Origin: Spirochaetales bacterium
GTDB lineage: Bacteria > Spirochaetota > Spirochaetia > DSM-16054 > Sediminispirochaetaceae
Reading direction: 5' to 3'
Assembly: GCA_021767325.1 (NCBI GenBank)
Contig: JAASTM010000094.1
Location: 1 to 7,820 of the forward strand
DNA length: 7,820 nucleotides
The position numbers and the translations under genes were made by a program. Under the pieces are notes generated by a model. That model did not search any database. It was not told the origin of the DNA and saw only the letters and a program-made list of their open reading frames with translations. This document shows, one piece after another, positions 1-6,017 of this stretch (positions are counted from its first letter, which is position 1; the number at the start of each line of letters is the position of its first letter).

Positions 1-28
1 CAGCCTCGAGTCTAACTAGGAGAGCACA

Positions 29-52
29 TTGCTGCACCTCCTGCAGTCCTGA
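29..52 (+). other. Possible 7-codon leader ORF before ispD
   Basis: A TTG at 29 follows an AGGAG at 18-22 with 6-base spacing. It opens a short frame reading MLHLLQS and stops with TGA at 50-52, six bases before the ispD GTG and in the same frame. An upstream gene may also end at TAA 13-15 or TAG 17-19, but too little of it is present to identify. The short frame could couple ribosomes to the poorly supported ispD start, or it may be chance. Confidence 0.25.
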
Positions 53-58
53 AGCGTC

Positions 59-817
59 GTGGAAAACCGGTCAAACACAAGCACAGCCTATGCTGCTCTG
101 ATCATTACCGCGGCCGGCTCGAGCCGGAGGATGGGAGAGGGTGAGAAGAAGGAGTACCGCAGCCTCAACGGCCGTCCGGTGCTCGTTCAAACCCTGCTTC
201 CCTTCCTAGATTCCGGATTGTTTTCGCAGGTGGTAATTACCATTCCCTCCGGACACAGAGACCGGGTCGAATCGCTTCTCCAACAGCTGCCGCAGGAACT
301 ACACAACTGGACCGAAAAAATCATCCTCATCGAAGGGGGCGCTTCCCGGCAGGCCAGTGTCTTTTCCGGCCTGAAGGCCTGCAGCTGTAATCCCCGCTTC
401 GTACTCATCCACGACGGCGCCCGGCCATGGGCCAGCGCAATGCTCATCCGCCGGGTACTCTTTGACACCGAGGAAAACGGGGCCAGCATTCCGGTTGTCG
501 CCTCTACCGATGCAATGAAGCAGATCACACCCGACGGGTTCATCCAGACACATCTTCCCCGCCAGGCAACCGTATGTGCCCAGACCCCGCAGGGCTTCGC
601 CTTCCAAGCGATCCTTTCCGCCCACCGACAGGCAGAGAGCGAACGTGACGATTTCATCGACGATGCCGAAGTCTATGCCAGTTACATTGGTCAGGTACAT
701 ACTGTCGAAGGGGAAAAAGAGAACCTCAAGCTCACCTACCCCGGCGACTTTCATATACACACAGCGCCGCACCCAAAACCGGCCTCGCATTCCGGCGCCC
801 CGGGAGGTCATTCATGA
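59..817 (+). CDS. ispD: 2-C-methyl-D-erythritol 4-phosphate cytidylyltransferase
   Basis: IspD transfers CMP from CTP to MEP, giving CDP-ME in the cytosolic MEP pathway to isoprenoids. The 252-aa protein carries the family motifs in order. AAGSSRRMG (residues 18-26) is the CTP-binding loop, followed by the Lys pair at 30-31. EGGASRQASV lies at 92-101, VLIHDGARPW at 115-124, PVVASTDAMK at 145-154, QTPQGF at 175-180 and VEGEKENLKLT at 216-226, which includes the conserved substrate-contacting Lys. The usual Pro-Lys after the loop is Lys-Lys here. The start is GTG at 59 because an in-frame TGA lies at 50-52 and no other start precedes the CTP loop. No strong ribosome binding site is visible before it. 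The C-terminal tail of about 15 residues (PKPASHSG...) makes it slightly longer than E. coli IspD (236 aa). Its stop overlaps the ispF start. Confidence 0.95.
   Translation: MENRSNTSTAYAALIITAAGSSRRMGEGEKKEYRSLNGRPVLVQTLLPFLDSGLFSQVVITIPSGHRDRVESLLQQLPQELHNWTEKIILIEGGASRQASVFSGLKACSCNPRFVLIHDGARPWASAMLIRRVLFDTEENGASIPVVASTDAMKQITPDGFIQTHLPRQATVCAQTPQGFAFQAILSAHRQAESERDDFIDDAEVYASYIGQVHTVEGEKENLKLTYPGDFHIHTAPHPKPASHSGAPGGHS
802..807 (+). promoter_or_regulatory. Ribosome binding site of ispF
   Basis: GGGAGG lies inside the ispD 3' end, 6 bases before the ispF ATG at 814. It fixes the ispF start and indicates direct initiation as well as coupling through the ATGA overlap. Confidence 0.75.
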
Positions 818-1305
818 GAATAGGATTCGGCTGGGATCTCCATCAACTGGTGGAGGGCCGCAAGCTGATGCTGGGGGGCATTCGGATAGAAGCACCTTTT
901 GGCGAAAGTGGTCATTCCGACGGCGATGTCCTGCTGCATGCGGTCATAGACGCATTGCTGGGAGCCGCCGCTCTGGGTGATATCGGCTCTCATTTCCCTC
1001 CCTCAGACCCGCAGTGGAAGGATATCGCCAGCAGCAGCCTGCTTACCAAGGCACTCGCAATGGTTCACGATGCCGGCCTCGGTTTGGTCAACATAGACAC
1101 CACCATTGTTCTGCAGAGGCCGAAGCTGGCCGAATACATACCGGCCATCCAAACCAATCTGGCCGAGCTGCTGATGACTTCCCGCAGCAACATTTCGGTA
1201 AAAGCCAAAACCAAAGAGCACGTCGACGCCACCGGCGAAGGCCGGGCTATCGAGGCATACGCTGCGGTCTTACTGGAAAATCCGGATCCCTCCCTCTGGG
1301 TATAA
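814..1305 (+). CDS. ispF: 2-C-methyl-D-erythritol 2,4-cyclodiphosphate synthase
   Basis: IspF cyclises CDP-ME 2-phosphate to ME-cPP with release of CMP. It acts two steps after IspD in the MEP pathway, normally as a trimer with a metal at the subunit interfaces. The 163-aa protein has the zinc ligands Asp8, His10 (GWDLH) and His42 (LLHAVIDALLG). It also has SGHSDGDVLLH at 32-42, GDIGSHFPPSDP, an IVLQRPKL strand and a C-terminal VKAKTKEH segment that keeps the Thr and Glu of the usual KATTTE nucleotide-binding motif but has Lys at two of the Thr positions. The length is typical. The ATG overlaps the ispD stop by 4 bp and has a good ribosome binding site. ispD and ispF are separate genes here, whereas some bacteria fuse them into one protein. 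Confidence 0.96.
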   Translation: MRIGFGWDLHQLVEGRKLMLGGIRIEAPFGESGHSDGDVLLHAVIDALLGAAALGDIGSHFPPSDPQWKDIASSSLLTKALAMVHDAGLGLVNIDTTIVLQRPKLAEYIPAIQTNLAELLMTSRSNISVKAKTKEHVDATGEGRAIEAYAAVLLENPDPSLWV

Positions 1306-1307
1306 GC

Positions 1308-1985
1308 ATGGAGAAGTCGAGACAAGAACTGAGTACAGCTGATTTCGGTGAAATCGTACGGCTGGTGAGGCAATCGGTAGAGTTTCATCAAATTCCATCC
1401 GTCTCCGACATTGCCAACCTCGATCGCGATCCCTTTCAGATACTCATATCCACTGTAATCTCTCTTAGAACTAAAGACGAAGTGACCGCCGCCGCGGCAC
1501 GCCGGCTGTTCGATGCAGCCCCGACCCCCGAGCAGATGGCCGGTCTGCCGGCCGAACGTATTCAGGAGCTCATTTATCCGGCCGGTTTTTACCGCAACAA
1601 AGCCGAGAGCATCAAAAAGATCACCCGCATCATTCTAGATGACTACGAGGGGCAGGTTCCGGCAAGCCAAGCGGCCCTGATGAAGCTGCCGGGCGTCGGT
1701 CTGAAAACCGCCAATCTCACCCTCAGTCTAGGATTCGGCCTGCCCTATATCTGCGTAGACATCCATGTACACCGAATCTCAAACCGACTCGGTTGGGTAC
1801 GCACCGAAAAACCGGACGACACCGAACGCGAACTGAGCAGCGTCTTGCCGCAAGAATACTGGATAGAAATTAACGAGCTCTTCGTCCGCTTCGGGCAGAG
1901 CATCTGCACCCCGGTCTCTCCCTGGTGTTCAAAATGCCCGCTCGAGTCCGCTTGTCCGAAGATTGGTGTTGCCCGCCACCGCTAA
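1308..1985 (+). CDS. nth: Endonuclease III-type DNA glycosylase/AP lyase
   Basis: This base-excision repair enzyme removes oxidised pyrimidines and cleaves the abasic site by beta-elimination. From the ATG at 1308 the protein is 225 aa. It has the helix-hairpin-helix LPGVGLKTAN (127-136) with the Schiff-base lysine Lys133 and the catalytic Asp151 in VDIHVHR, the same 18-residue spacing as Lys120/Asp138 of E. coli Nth. The [4Fe-4S] ligands are Cys200, Cys207, Cys210 and Cys216, with the standard C-x6-C-x2-C-x5-C spacing. The N-terminal block reads SLRTKDEVT, where E. coli has SAQATD, so the base-gap-filling Gln41 position appears to be Arg, as in the archaeal/thermophile-like SxRTxDE subgroup. 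The gene begins 2 bp after ispF with only a weak ribosome binding site, so translational coupling is likely. The open frame continues upstream to 1014 but overlaps ispF, so the internal ATG is preferred. Confidence 0.93.
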   Translation: MEKSRQELSTADFGEIVRLVRQSVEFHQIPSVSDIANLDRDPFQILISTVISLRTKDEVTAAAARRLFDAAPTPEQMAGLPAERIQELIYPAGFYRNKAESIKKITRIILDDYEGQVPASQAALMKLPGVGLKTANLTLSLGFGLPYICVDIHVHRISNRLGWVRTEKPDDTERELSSVLPQEYWIEINELFVRFGQSICTPVSPWCSKCPLESACPKIGVARHR

Positions 1986-2005
1986 GCTTCCCCACGCCTC
2001 TCCAT

Positions 2006-2050
2006 AAAAAAACCCTGCAGGCGGCTCTCTCGAGCGGCAGCAGGGTTTAT
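2006..2050. terminator. Bidirectional terminator between nth and the minus-strand ATPase gene
   Basis: A perfect 9-bp stem, AAACCCTGC (2010-2018) with GCAGGGTTT (2040-2048), encloses a smaller GCTC/GAGC hairpin at 2024-2035. On the minus strand the stem is followed by seven U residues (A-run at 2006-2012), a classical intrinsic terminator for the ATPase gene that ends at 2110. On the plus strand the tail is UUUAUAU, weaker but usable for nth. It lies in the 124-bp gap between the convergent genes. Confidence 0.85.
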
Positions 2051-2109
2051 ATACAGCAGAATCGATGATTCCGACTTCTACTCTTTTTCTATTTCTTTTC
2101 TATTTCAGC

Positions 2110-2817
2110 TTAATCTTCGGCGATCAGCAAGGTCTTCGGATCGAGCTTGAGCTGCATATCGCGATGCTCCAGCATCTCATGATCCTTCGCAACCTCCAGG
2201 TGGATGTAATCACCCTCGTGACGCAGATCTACGATTACGTCGATCTTATCCACAATATTCTCGAGAATCGACGGTATTCCCTGCGCATTGAACAGCGGAC
2301 CGTTGTCTTCAGTCAGGGAAACACTAAACCAGATCTCCACGCCCTGTTTCTCGGCAAAGTCGCGGATTTTACCCAGTTCGCCGGCACTGCGGTCGCTCAC
2401 CTCATACCCGTCGAAAATGACAGCATCCGCCGGAAAATGCCCATCCTTGATCAGTGCTTCCAGGCTGCTTACGACCTGGTCCATGCTGACCCCCTGCTGG
2501 TTGAAGTTCATGATTACCCGGTTGTGGATAATCTCATCATGGACTTCCACCGCATGCTCGAGATTACGCTTTTTAGCAATTTCGCGGAAAATATCTTCAT
2601 ACCAGTTGATTATATGATCTACAGTAGAAGCGAAAGACACGTGAATTACATGCCGATCCTGGAAAAGTTTGTCCACTGCAATATGTGTCAGGCACGCGGT
2701 TTTTCCTACACCCTTCTTTGAAGCCAACACACCCAGATGGCCTTTCCCAACCCCGCCATGAATAGATTTTTCAAAAATACGCAGCGGGCTTCGCTTTATA
2801 AGCTCCGATTTTACCAT
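2110..2817 (-). CDS. P-loop (RecA/KaiC-like) ATPase of unknown function
   Basis: I do not recognise a characterised function for this 235-aa protein. Residues 28-50 form a strand, P-loop and helix reading LGVLASKKGVGKT, so the Walker A is SKKGVGKT with Ser in place of the usual Gly/Ala. ADAVIFD (130-136) fits a Walker B strand ending in Asp136. IHVSF (58-62) and IWFSVSL (162-168) look like further core strands of a RecA-type fold. The N-terminus (SPLRIFEKSIHGGVGKG) resembles the lead-in of KaiC/DnaB-like single-domain ATPases. There is no signal peptide or membrane segment, so it is presumably cytosolic. The ATG at 2817 has a strong ribosome binding site. The gene lies downstream of EF-G on the same strand but behind a terminator and with its own likely promoter. 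Similar uncharacterised proteins in spirochaetes and deltaproteobacteria are my recollection, not checked. Confidence 0.85.
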   Translation of the reverse strand: MVKSELIKRSPLRIFEKSIHGGVGKGHLGVLASKKGVGKTACLTHIAVDKLFQDRHVIHVSFASTVDHIINWYEDIFREIAKKRNLEHAVEVHDEIIHNRVIMNFNQQGVSMDQVVSSLEALIKDGHFPADAVIFDGYEVSDRSAGELGKIRDFAEKQGVEIWFSVSLTEDNGPLFNAQGIPSILENIVDKIDVIVDLRHEGDYIHLEVAKDHEMLEHRDMQLKLDPKTLLIAED

Positions 2818-2825
2818 ATAGATTT

Positions 2826-2833
2826 CTCCTCCT
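2826..2833 (-). promoter_or_regulatory. Ribosome binding site of the P-loop ATPase gene
   Basis: Minus-strand AGGAGGAG sits 8 bases before the ATG at 2817. It is a near-ideal Shine-Dalgarno sequence, the strongest in the window, and it decides the start. Confidence 0.8.
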
Positions 2834-2857
2834 ACTCTTCTTCCTCTTACTTACTAC

Positions 2858-2866
2858 ACTATAACA
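2858..2866 (-). promoter_or_regulatory. Candidate extended -10 promoter of the ATPase gene
   Basis: On the minus strand TG-T-TATAGT (2866 down to 2858) is an extended -10 element with 5 of 6 bases of TATAAT. The expected -35 position falls in the EF-G terminator stem and does not match TTGACA. Transcription would start near 2851, giving a leader of about 34 bases that contains the ribosome binding site. Confidence 0.4.
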
Positions 2867-2872
2867 AAACTA

Positions 2873-2918
2873 ACGGCCCCGCCATATAAATACGCAATTT
2901 TACTGCGTCCGGGGCCGT
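2873..2918 (-). terminator. Terminator of the EF-G gene
   Basis: Arms ACGGCCCCG (2873-2881) and CGGGGCCGT (2910-2918) form a perfect 9-bp GC-rich stem. The loop contains a second 5-bp hairpin, ACGCA (2892-2896) with TGCGT (2904-2908). On the minus strand the tail reads TTAGTTTTGTTAT, U-rich though interrupted. It begins 12 bases after the EF-G stop and separates EF-G from the ATPase gene. Confidence 0.75.
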
Positions 2919-2929
2919 CTGCGGAAATA

Positions 2930-5026
2930 CTATTTTTGCTCTTGTTTCTTTTTCTCTTCGAACTCTTTAATCAGCTCTTCGGAGATGCTCTGCGGAACCT
3001 TGTCGTACTTCAGGAATTCCATAGTAAACTCAGCCTTTCCCTGAGTAAGCGATCGCAGCACCGTAGAAAAACCGAACATCTCGCTCATCGGAACCTCGGC
3101 CTCTACATTGAAGAAGATACCCTCTTCAACGGTACTTACAATCATACCGCGCCGCTGGTTCAGAGCACCGAAAATATTACCCTGGAACTCGGTCGGTCCC
3201 TCGACGGAAACCTTCATGATCGGCTCCATGATAATCGGTTTGGCTTTGGGGTATGTGTTTCTAAAGGCCTGGAAGGCAGCAGTCTGGAACGCCATTTCGG
3301 AGGAGTCGACTGCGTGAAACTGACCATCGTTGAGTACAACCCGCACACCTACAACCGGAAATCCGATCAGGCTGCCTTTCTCCAGAGCTCGCTGGAACCC
3401 GGCGTCACAAGCGGGAATATATTCAGTGGGAATAACACCACCCTTGATCTCGTTGACGAACTCGTAGTTCTCTTCGCTCTCGGTAATCGGCTCGATCCGC
3501 CCGACAACCCGTCCGAACTGACCGGAACCACCGGTCTGCTTCTTGTGAGTGTAGTCGTAGTCGGCCGCCTGACTGATAGTCTCGCGGTAGGCAACCTGCG
3601 GAATACCAACCTCAACCTCGGCCTTGTACTCGCGCTTCATGCGGGTGATATATACATCCAGGTGAAGCTCGCCCATTCCCTGCACAATGGTCTGATTCGA
3701 TTCGGGATCGACATAGGTACGGAAGGTCGGGTCCTCTTTGGTAAACCTGTTCAGAGCCTTTGACATGCGGTCAGCGGCACTCTTGTCCTTGGGAGAAATT
3801 GCCAGAGAAATAACCGGGTTGGGAACATACATACTGGTCATGGTGTAGTTCAGTCCGCCGCCGGTAAAGGTATCACCGGAGGCACAGTCGATACCGAACA
3901 GAGCTGCAATCTCACCGGCCCCGGCATCGTTGATATCCTCCATGTGGTCGGCATGCATCTTGATCAACCGCCCCACCTTGAAGCGTTTCCGCGAACGAAC
4001 GTTATACAGCTCATCGCCCTTCTTCACTTTACCCTGGTAAATCCGGATATAGGTAAGCTGCCCATATTGACCTTCTTCCAGTTTGAATGCCAGCGCAACA
4101 GTCGGCTTGTCATCCTCGGCAGTCAGCTTCACCGGCTCCTCGTCCTTATCCATGTCCAGAGCCTCATTGGTCACCTGGGTCGGATTCGGAAGATACGCGA
4201 TAACCGCATCCAGCAGAGCCTGAACACCTTTGTTCTTGTAAGCGGAACCCATGTAAACCGGAGTAATCTCCTGGCTGAGGGTAGCCTTCCGCACGGCGTC
4301 GTGGATCAGATCTTCGTTTACAGAGTCTTCCATCATCGCTTCCATCAGCTCGTCGGAGAACATGGAGACTGCATCCAGCATTACCTCACGCTTCTCCTCG
4401 GCCTGCTGCTTCAGCTCTTCCGGAATCTCCTTCTCGACCATTTCCTCGCCGGCCGGGCCTTCGAAGTAGATCGCCTTCATCTTGATCAGATCGACCACAC
4501 CCTCGTGCTTGTCCTCGAGCCCAATCGGAATCTGCATCAGCACCGCATTGTGGCCCAGTTTCTCTTCTAACTGGTCGCGCACCCGCAGCGGATTCGCGCC
4601 AGCCCGGTCACACTTGTTTACAAATGCCAGCCGGGGAACGCCGTAGCGCTTCATCTGCCGGTCTACGGTGATAGACTGGCTCTGCACACCACCTACCGAA
4701 CAGAGCACCAATACCGCTCCGTCGAGTACGCGCAGAGCCCGCTCTACCTCGATGGTAAAGTCAACGTGTCCCGGAGTGTCGATTATGTTAATGGGATGAT
4801 CTTTCCATTTTACGTTGGTTGCCGCCGAAGCAATGGTAATACCACGCTCCTTCTCCAGCTCCATGGAGTCCATCGTGGCACCCACGCCATCTTTACCGCG
4901 GACCTCGTGAATCGCATGAATTCGCTTACAGTAAAACAGCATGCGCTCGGTCAGGGTTGTTTTACCGGAGTCGATATGCGCGCTAATTCCGATGTTGCGC
5001 AGTTTTGTAATATCCGGAGTACTCAT
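2930..5026 (-). CDS. fusA: Elongation factor G, mitochondrial/spd type (spdEFG1-like)
   Basis: EF-G is the ribosomal GTPase that drives tRNA-mRNA translocation. The 698-aa protein has all G motifs: AHIDSGKT (16-23), RGIT (61-64), DTPGH (83-87), NKCD (137-140) and GSAYK (260-264). Domain II ([14 protein letters not shown]) starts near 319. The domain IV tip carries GGSGQFGRV (499-507) and His571 in FHAVDSS, matching E. coli His583, which is needed for translocation. Domain V has RRG at 625-627 and [13 protein letters not shown] at 651-663. Switch I reads [20 protein letters not shown] and the P-loop region [12 protein letters not shown], as in mitochondrial EFG1 and the spdEFG group. Canonical bacterial EF-G has DAGKTTTTERIL and a shorter hinge. 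The start is ATG 5026, because the ribosome binding site lies between it and an upstream in-frame GTG at 5044. The gene has its own terminator and no str-operon neighbours here. Confidence 0.96.
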   Translation of the reverse strand: MSTPDITKLRNIGISAHIDSGKTTLTERMLFYCKRIHAIHEVRGKDGVGATMDSMELEKERGITIASAATNVKWKDHPINIIDTPGHVDFTIEVERALRVLDGAVLVLCSVGGVQSQSITVDRQMKRYGVPRLAFVNKCDRAGANPLRVRDQLEEKLGHNAVLMQIPIGLEDKHEGVVDLIKMKAIYFEGPAGEEMVEKEIPEELKQQAEEKREVMLDAVSMFSDELMEAMMEDSVNEDLIHDAVRKATLSQEITPVYMGSAYKNKGVQALLDAVIAYLPNPTQVTNEALDMDKDEEPVKLTAEDDKPTVALAFKLEEGQYGQLTYIRIYQGKVKKGDELYNVRSRKRFKVGRLIKMHADHMEDINDAGAGEIAALFGIDCASGDTFTGGGLNYTMTSMYVPNPVISLAISPKDKSAADRMSKALNRFTKEDPTFRTYVDPESNQTIVQGMGELHLDVYITRMKREYKAEVEVGIPQVAYRETISQAADYDYTHKKQTGGSGQFGRVVGRIEPITESEENYEFVNEIKGGVIPTEYIPACDAGFQRALEKGSLIGFPVVGVRVVLNDGQFHAVDSSEMAFQTAAFQAFRNTYPKAKPIIMEPIMKVSVEGPTEFQGNIFGALNQRRGMIVSTVEEGIFFNVEAEVPMSEMFGFSTVLRSLTQGKAEFTMEFLKYDKVPQSISEELIKEFEEKKKQEQK

Positions 5027-5033
5027 AAATATT

Positions 5034-5040
5034 CCACCTC
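5034..5040 (-). promoter_or_regulatory. Ribosome binding site of EF-G
   Basis: Minus-strand GAGGTGG lies 7 bases before the ATG at 5026. It falls inside the 18 bases added by the alternative GTG start at 5044, which argues against that start. Confidence 0.75.
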
Positions 5041-5092
5041 TCACTCGATTGAGTTTAGTTTATTGCTATGTTCACTTACCCTCATTTTTTTC

Positions 5093-5121
5093 TTGAAGGC
5101 AGGAAATTCTCATGGTATAAT
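5093..5121 (+). promoter_or_regulatory. Sigma70-type promoter facing away from EF-G
   Basis: TTGAAG (5093-5098) is separated by exactly 17 bases from TATAAT (5116-5121). The -10 is extended by TG at 5113-5114. Transcription would start near 5128, about 290 bases before the lipoprotein ATG, with no ORF directly downstream. It could make a long leader or a small RNA. It is the best promoter match in the window. Confidence 0.6.
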
Positions 5122-5366
5122 TTTCGCTAAGTCTGTCAGGAAGCCTCAAACCTTACGGGCTCATGAGTCTATCGTATAATTTAAATAAAATCAATCCCAC
5201 TCCGCCTTGTTCTACTGCCTGTACTGTAAAGACTAACATAAAAATAACTAATCCAACCCCCATCTCCCGGCTCCATAGGTTGAAAAGCCCCCTCAACAAC
5301 TAGGCGCACACCAAGACAATGCTCGACCAGCGGAAAAACTTCCACAGAATCAAGGTTTAGCACAGC

Positions 5367-5399
5367 ATATTCTCTGAATATTCTCTGAATATTCTCTGA
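5367..5399 (+). repeat. Three perfect tandem copies of an 11-bp unit
   Basis: The unit ATATTCTCTGA occurs at 5367-5377, 5378-5388 and 5389-5399 without a mismatch. Each junction creates the palindrome GAATATTC. The 11-bp period is close to one DNA helical turn, so all copies face the same side. The array ends 20 bases before the lipoprotein ATG and overlaps the expected -35 and spacer of its promoter. Confidence 0.95.
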
Positions 5400-5413
5400 A
5401 AAACAGTTATACT
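5385..5413 (+). promoter_or_regulatory. Candidate promoter of the lipoprotein gene, giving a leaderless mRNA
   Basis: TATACT (5408-5413) matches 5 of 6 bases of a -10 box. A weak -35, CTGAAT (5385-5390), lies 17 bases upstream within the tandem repeat. The expected transcription start is at or next to the ATG at 5420. No Shine-Dalgarno sequence is present between the -10 and the ATG, which is consistent with a leaderless transcript. Confidence 0.45.
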
Positions 5414-5419
5414 AATGCT

Positions 5420-5908
5420 ATGAAAGCTAACAAATGCACCCACCATAAATCTCTGATTCCCATCAGACTGACGATACTGGCACTTGCTCTCATACTCACA
5501 GCCACAGCCTGCACCACATCGCTGGCAACGATCAAAAGCAATCCTGATCGCTACGCCGGAGAAGCGGTCAACATCCAGGGAACCCTCGAGCTCAAACTGC
5601 CGATTCCCTTCACTAGCATCAGTGTGTACATTCTCGATGATTCCACCGCTTCAATGGTCATTATAGGCCCTGCCGACTATCAGACCGGACAAACCATCAG
5701 CACCCGCGCCCAGGTGATCGGGATATCAAAAAGCGATGCGGTGCAAACCGCAAAAAACTCAGTAGACCAGATAGCAGAGGCACTTGTATCAAGAGAGATC
5801 GCAGAACCCGCTCAGGCCCGCAAAGTGGCTTCAGTGGTAGTAAAGGCTGTTTCGAAAATATCCGGTCCTATCGCCGGCAGTTACCTGCTGGTAGACAGCC
5901 GCCTCTGA
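5420..5908 (+). CDS. Putative lipoprotein with an OB-fold-like domain
   Basis: The 162-aa product begins with a basic N-terminus and a hydrophobic segment (LTILALALILTATA, residues 17-30) followed by Cys31. This is a signal peptide with a loose lipobox (TATAC) of the kind accepted in spirochaetes, so it is probably exported and lipid-anchored. Residues 36-103 follow the pattern of small OB-fold lipoprotein domains: IKSNPDRYAGEAVNIQG, a PFTSISVYILDD strand pair, a short VIIGPADYQTGQTIS hairpin and RAQVIGI. Such domains occur in exported proteins of unknown role. The rest (104-162) is helical and ends in GSYLLVDSRL. The gene stands alone, convergent with the HD hydrolase gene. ATG 5420 is the only reasonable start, although no ribosome binding site precedes it. 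I cannot name a substrate or partner. Confidence 0.8.
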   Translation: MKANKCTHHKSLIPIRLTILALALILTATACTTSLATIKSNPDRYAGEAVNIQGTLELKLPIPFTSISVYILDDSTASMVIIGPADYQTGQTISTRAQVIGISKSDAVQTAKNSVDQIAEALVSREIAEPAQARKVASVVVKAVSKISGPIAGSYLLVDSRL

Positions 5909-5920
5909 GAAAACAGTTTT

Positions 5921-5941
5921 TAAAGCTTCGTTATGGCTTTA
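5921..5941. terminator. Weak stem-loop after the lipoprotein gene
   Basis: TAAAGC (5921-5926) pairs with GCTTTA (5936-5941) around a 9-base loop, 12 bases after the lipoprotein stop. The stem is short and AT-rich. On the plus strand the next T-run (5952-5956) is separated by several bases. It is the only candidate terminator in the 109-bp gap between the two convergent genes and is not a strong one. Confidence 0.25.
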
Positions 5942-6017
5942 TGCCCGATTTTTGGTACGGCGGCTGTAGGTGCCTGTGTTCAAAGTCTGCGTAATGTTTC
6001 TGTAACCCAATATATAT

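Larger units (their letters stand above)
5027..5419. other. 393-bp intergenic region, AT-rich, no convincing gene
   Basis: This gap lies between divergent EF-G (-) and the lipoprotein gene (+). It is visibly more AT-rich than the flanking genes. I see the EF-G ribosome binding site, a good plus-strand promoter at 5093-5121, a second isolated TATAAT at 5175-5180 without a good -35, a short GTTGA/TCAAC inverted repeat near 5274-5296 and the 11-bp triple repeat at 5367-5399. No tRNA, signal recognition particle, 6S or tmRNA-like signature was found on either strand. A convincing EF-G promoter was not found either. A 60-codon minus-strand frame (5181-5363) lacks a ribosome binding site and recognisable motifs. 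Confidence 0.6.

Noticed and set aside
1014..1307. N-terminal extension of the nth frame
   Set aside because: The extension overlaps ispF in another frame, its translation is low-complexity and unrelated to Nth, and an ATG at 1308 gives a normal-length enzyme.
2065..2721. 218-codon plus-strand ORF opposite the ATPase gene
   Set aside because: It is the antisense shadow of the P-loop ATPase gene, which has motifs and a strong ribosome binding site.
2936..4570. Long plus-strand ORFs (275 and 208 codons) opposite EF-G
   Set aside because: They are antisense shadows of a highly conserved gene and show no independent signals.
5027..5044. Alternative GTG start for EF-G at 5044
   Set aside because: It would place the Shine-Dalgarno sequence inside the coding region and adds six residues not needed by the family.
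5181..5363. 60-codon minus-strand ORF in the intergenic gap
   Set aside because: It starts at GTG without a ribosome binding site, shows no recognisable motif and lies in AT-rich sequence. It is most likely a chance open frame, though a decayed gene cannot be excluded.
5181..5419. Integron attC-like or tRNA-like element
   Set aside because: GTTGA/TCAAC motifs near 5274-5296 are too short and lack the paired simple sites of attC, and no tRNA TPsiC arm or acceptor pairing is visible.
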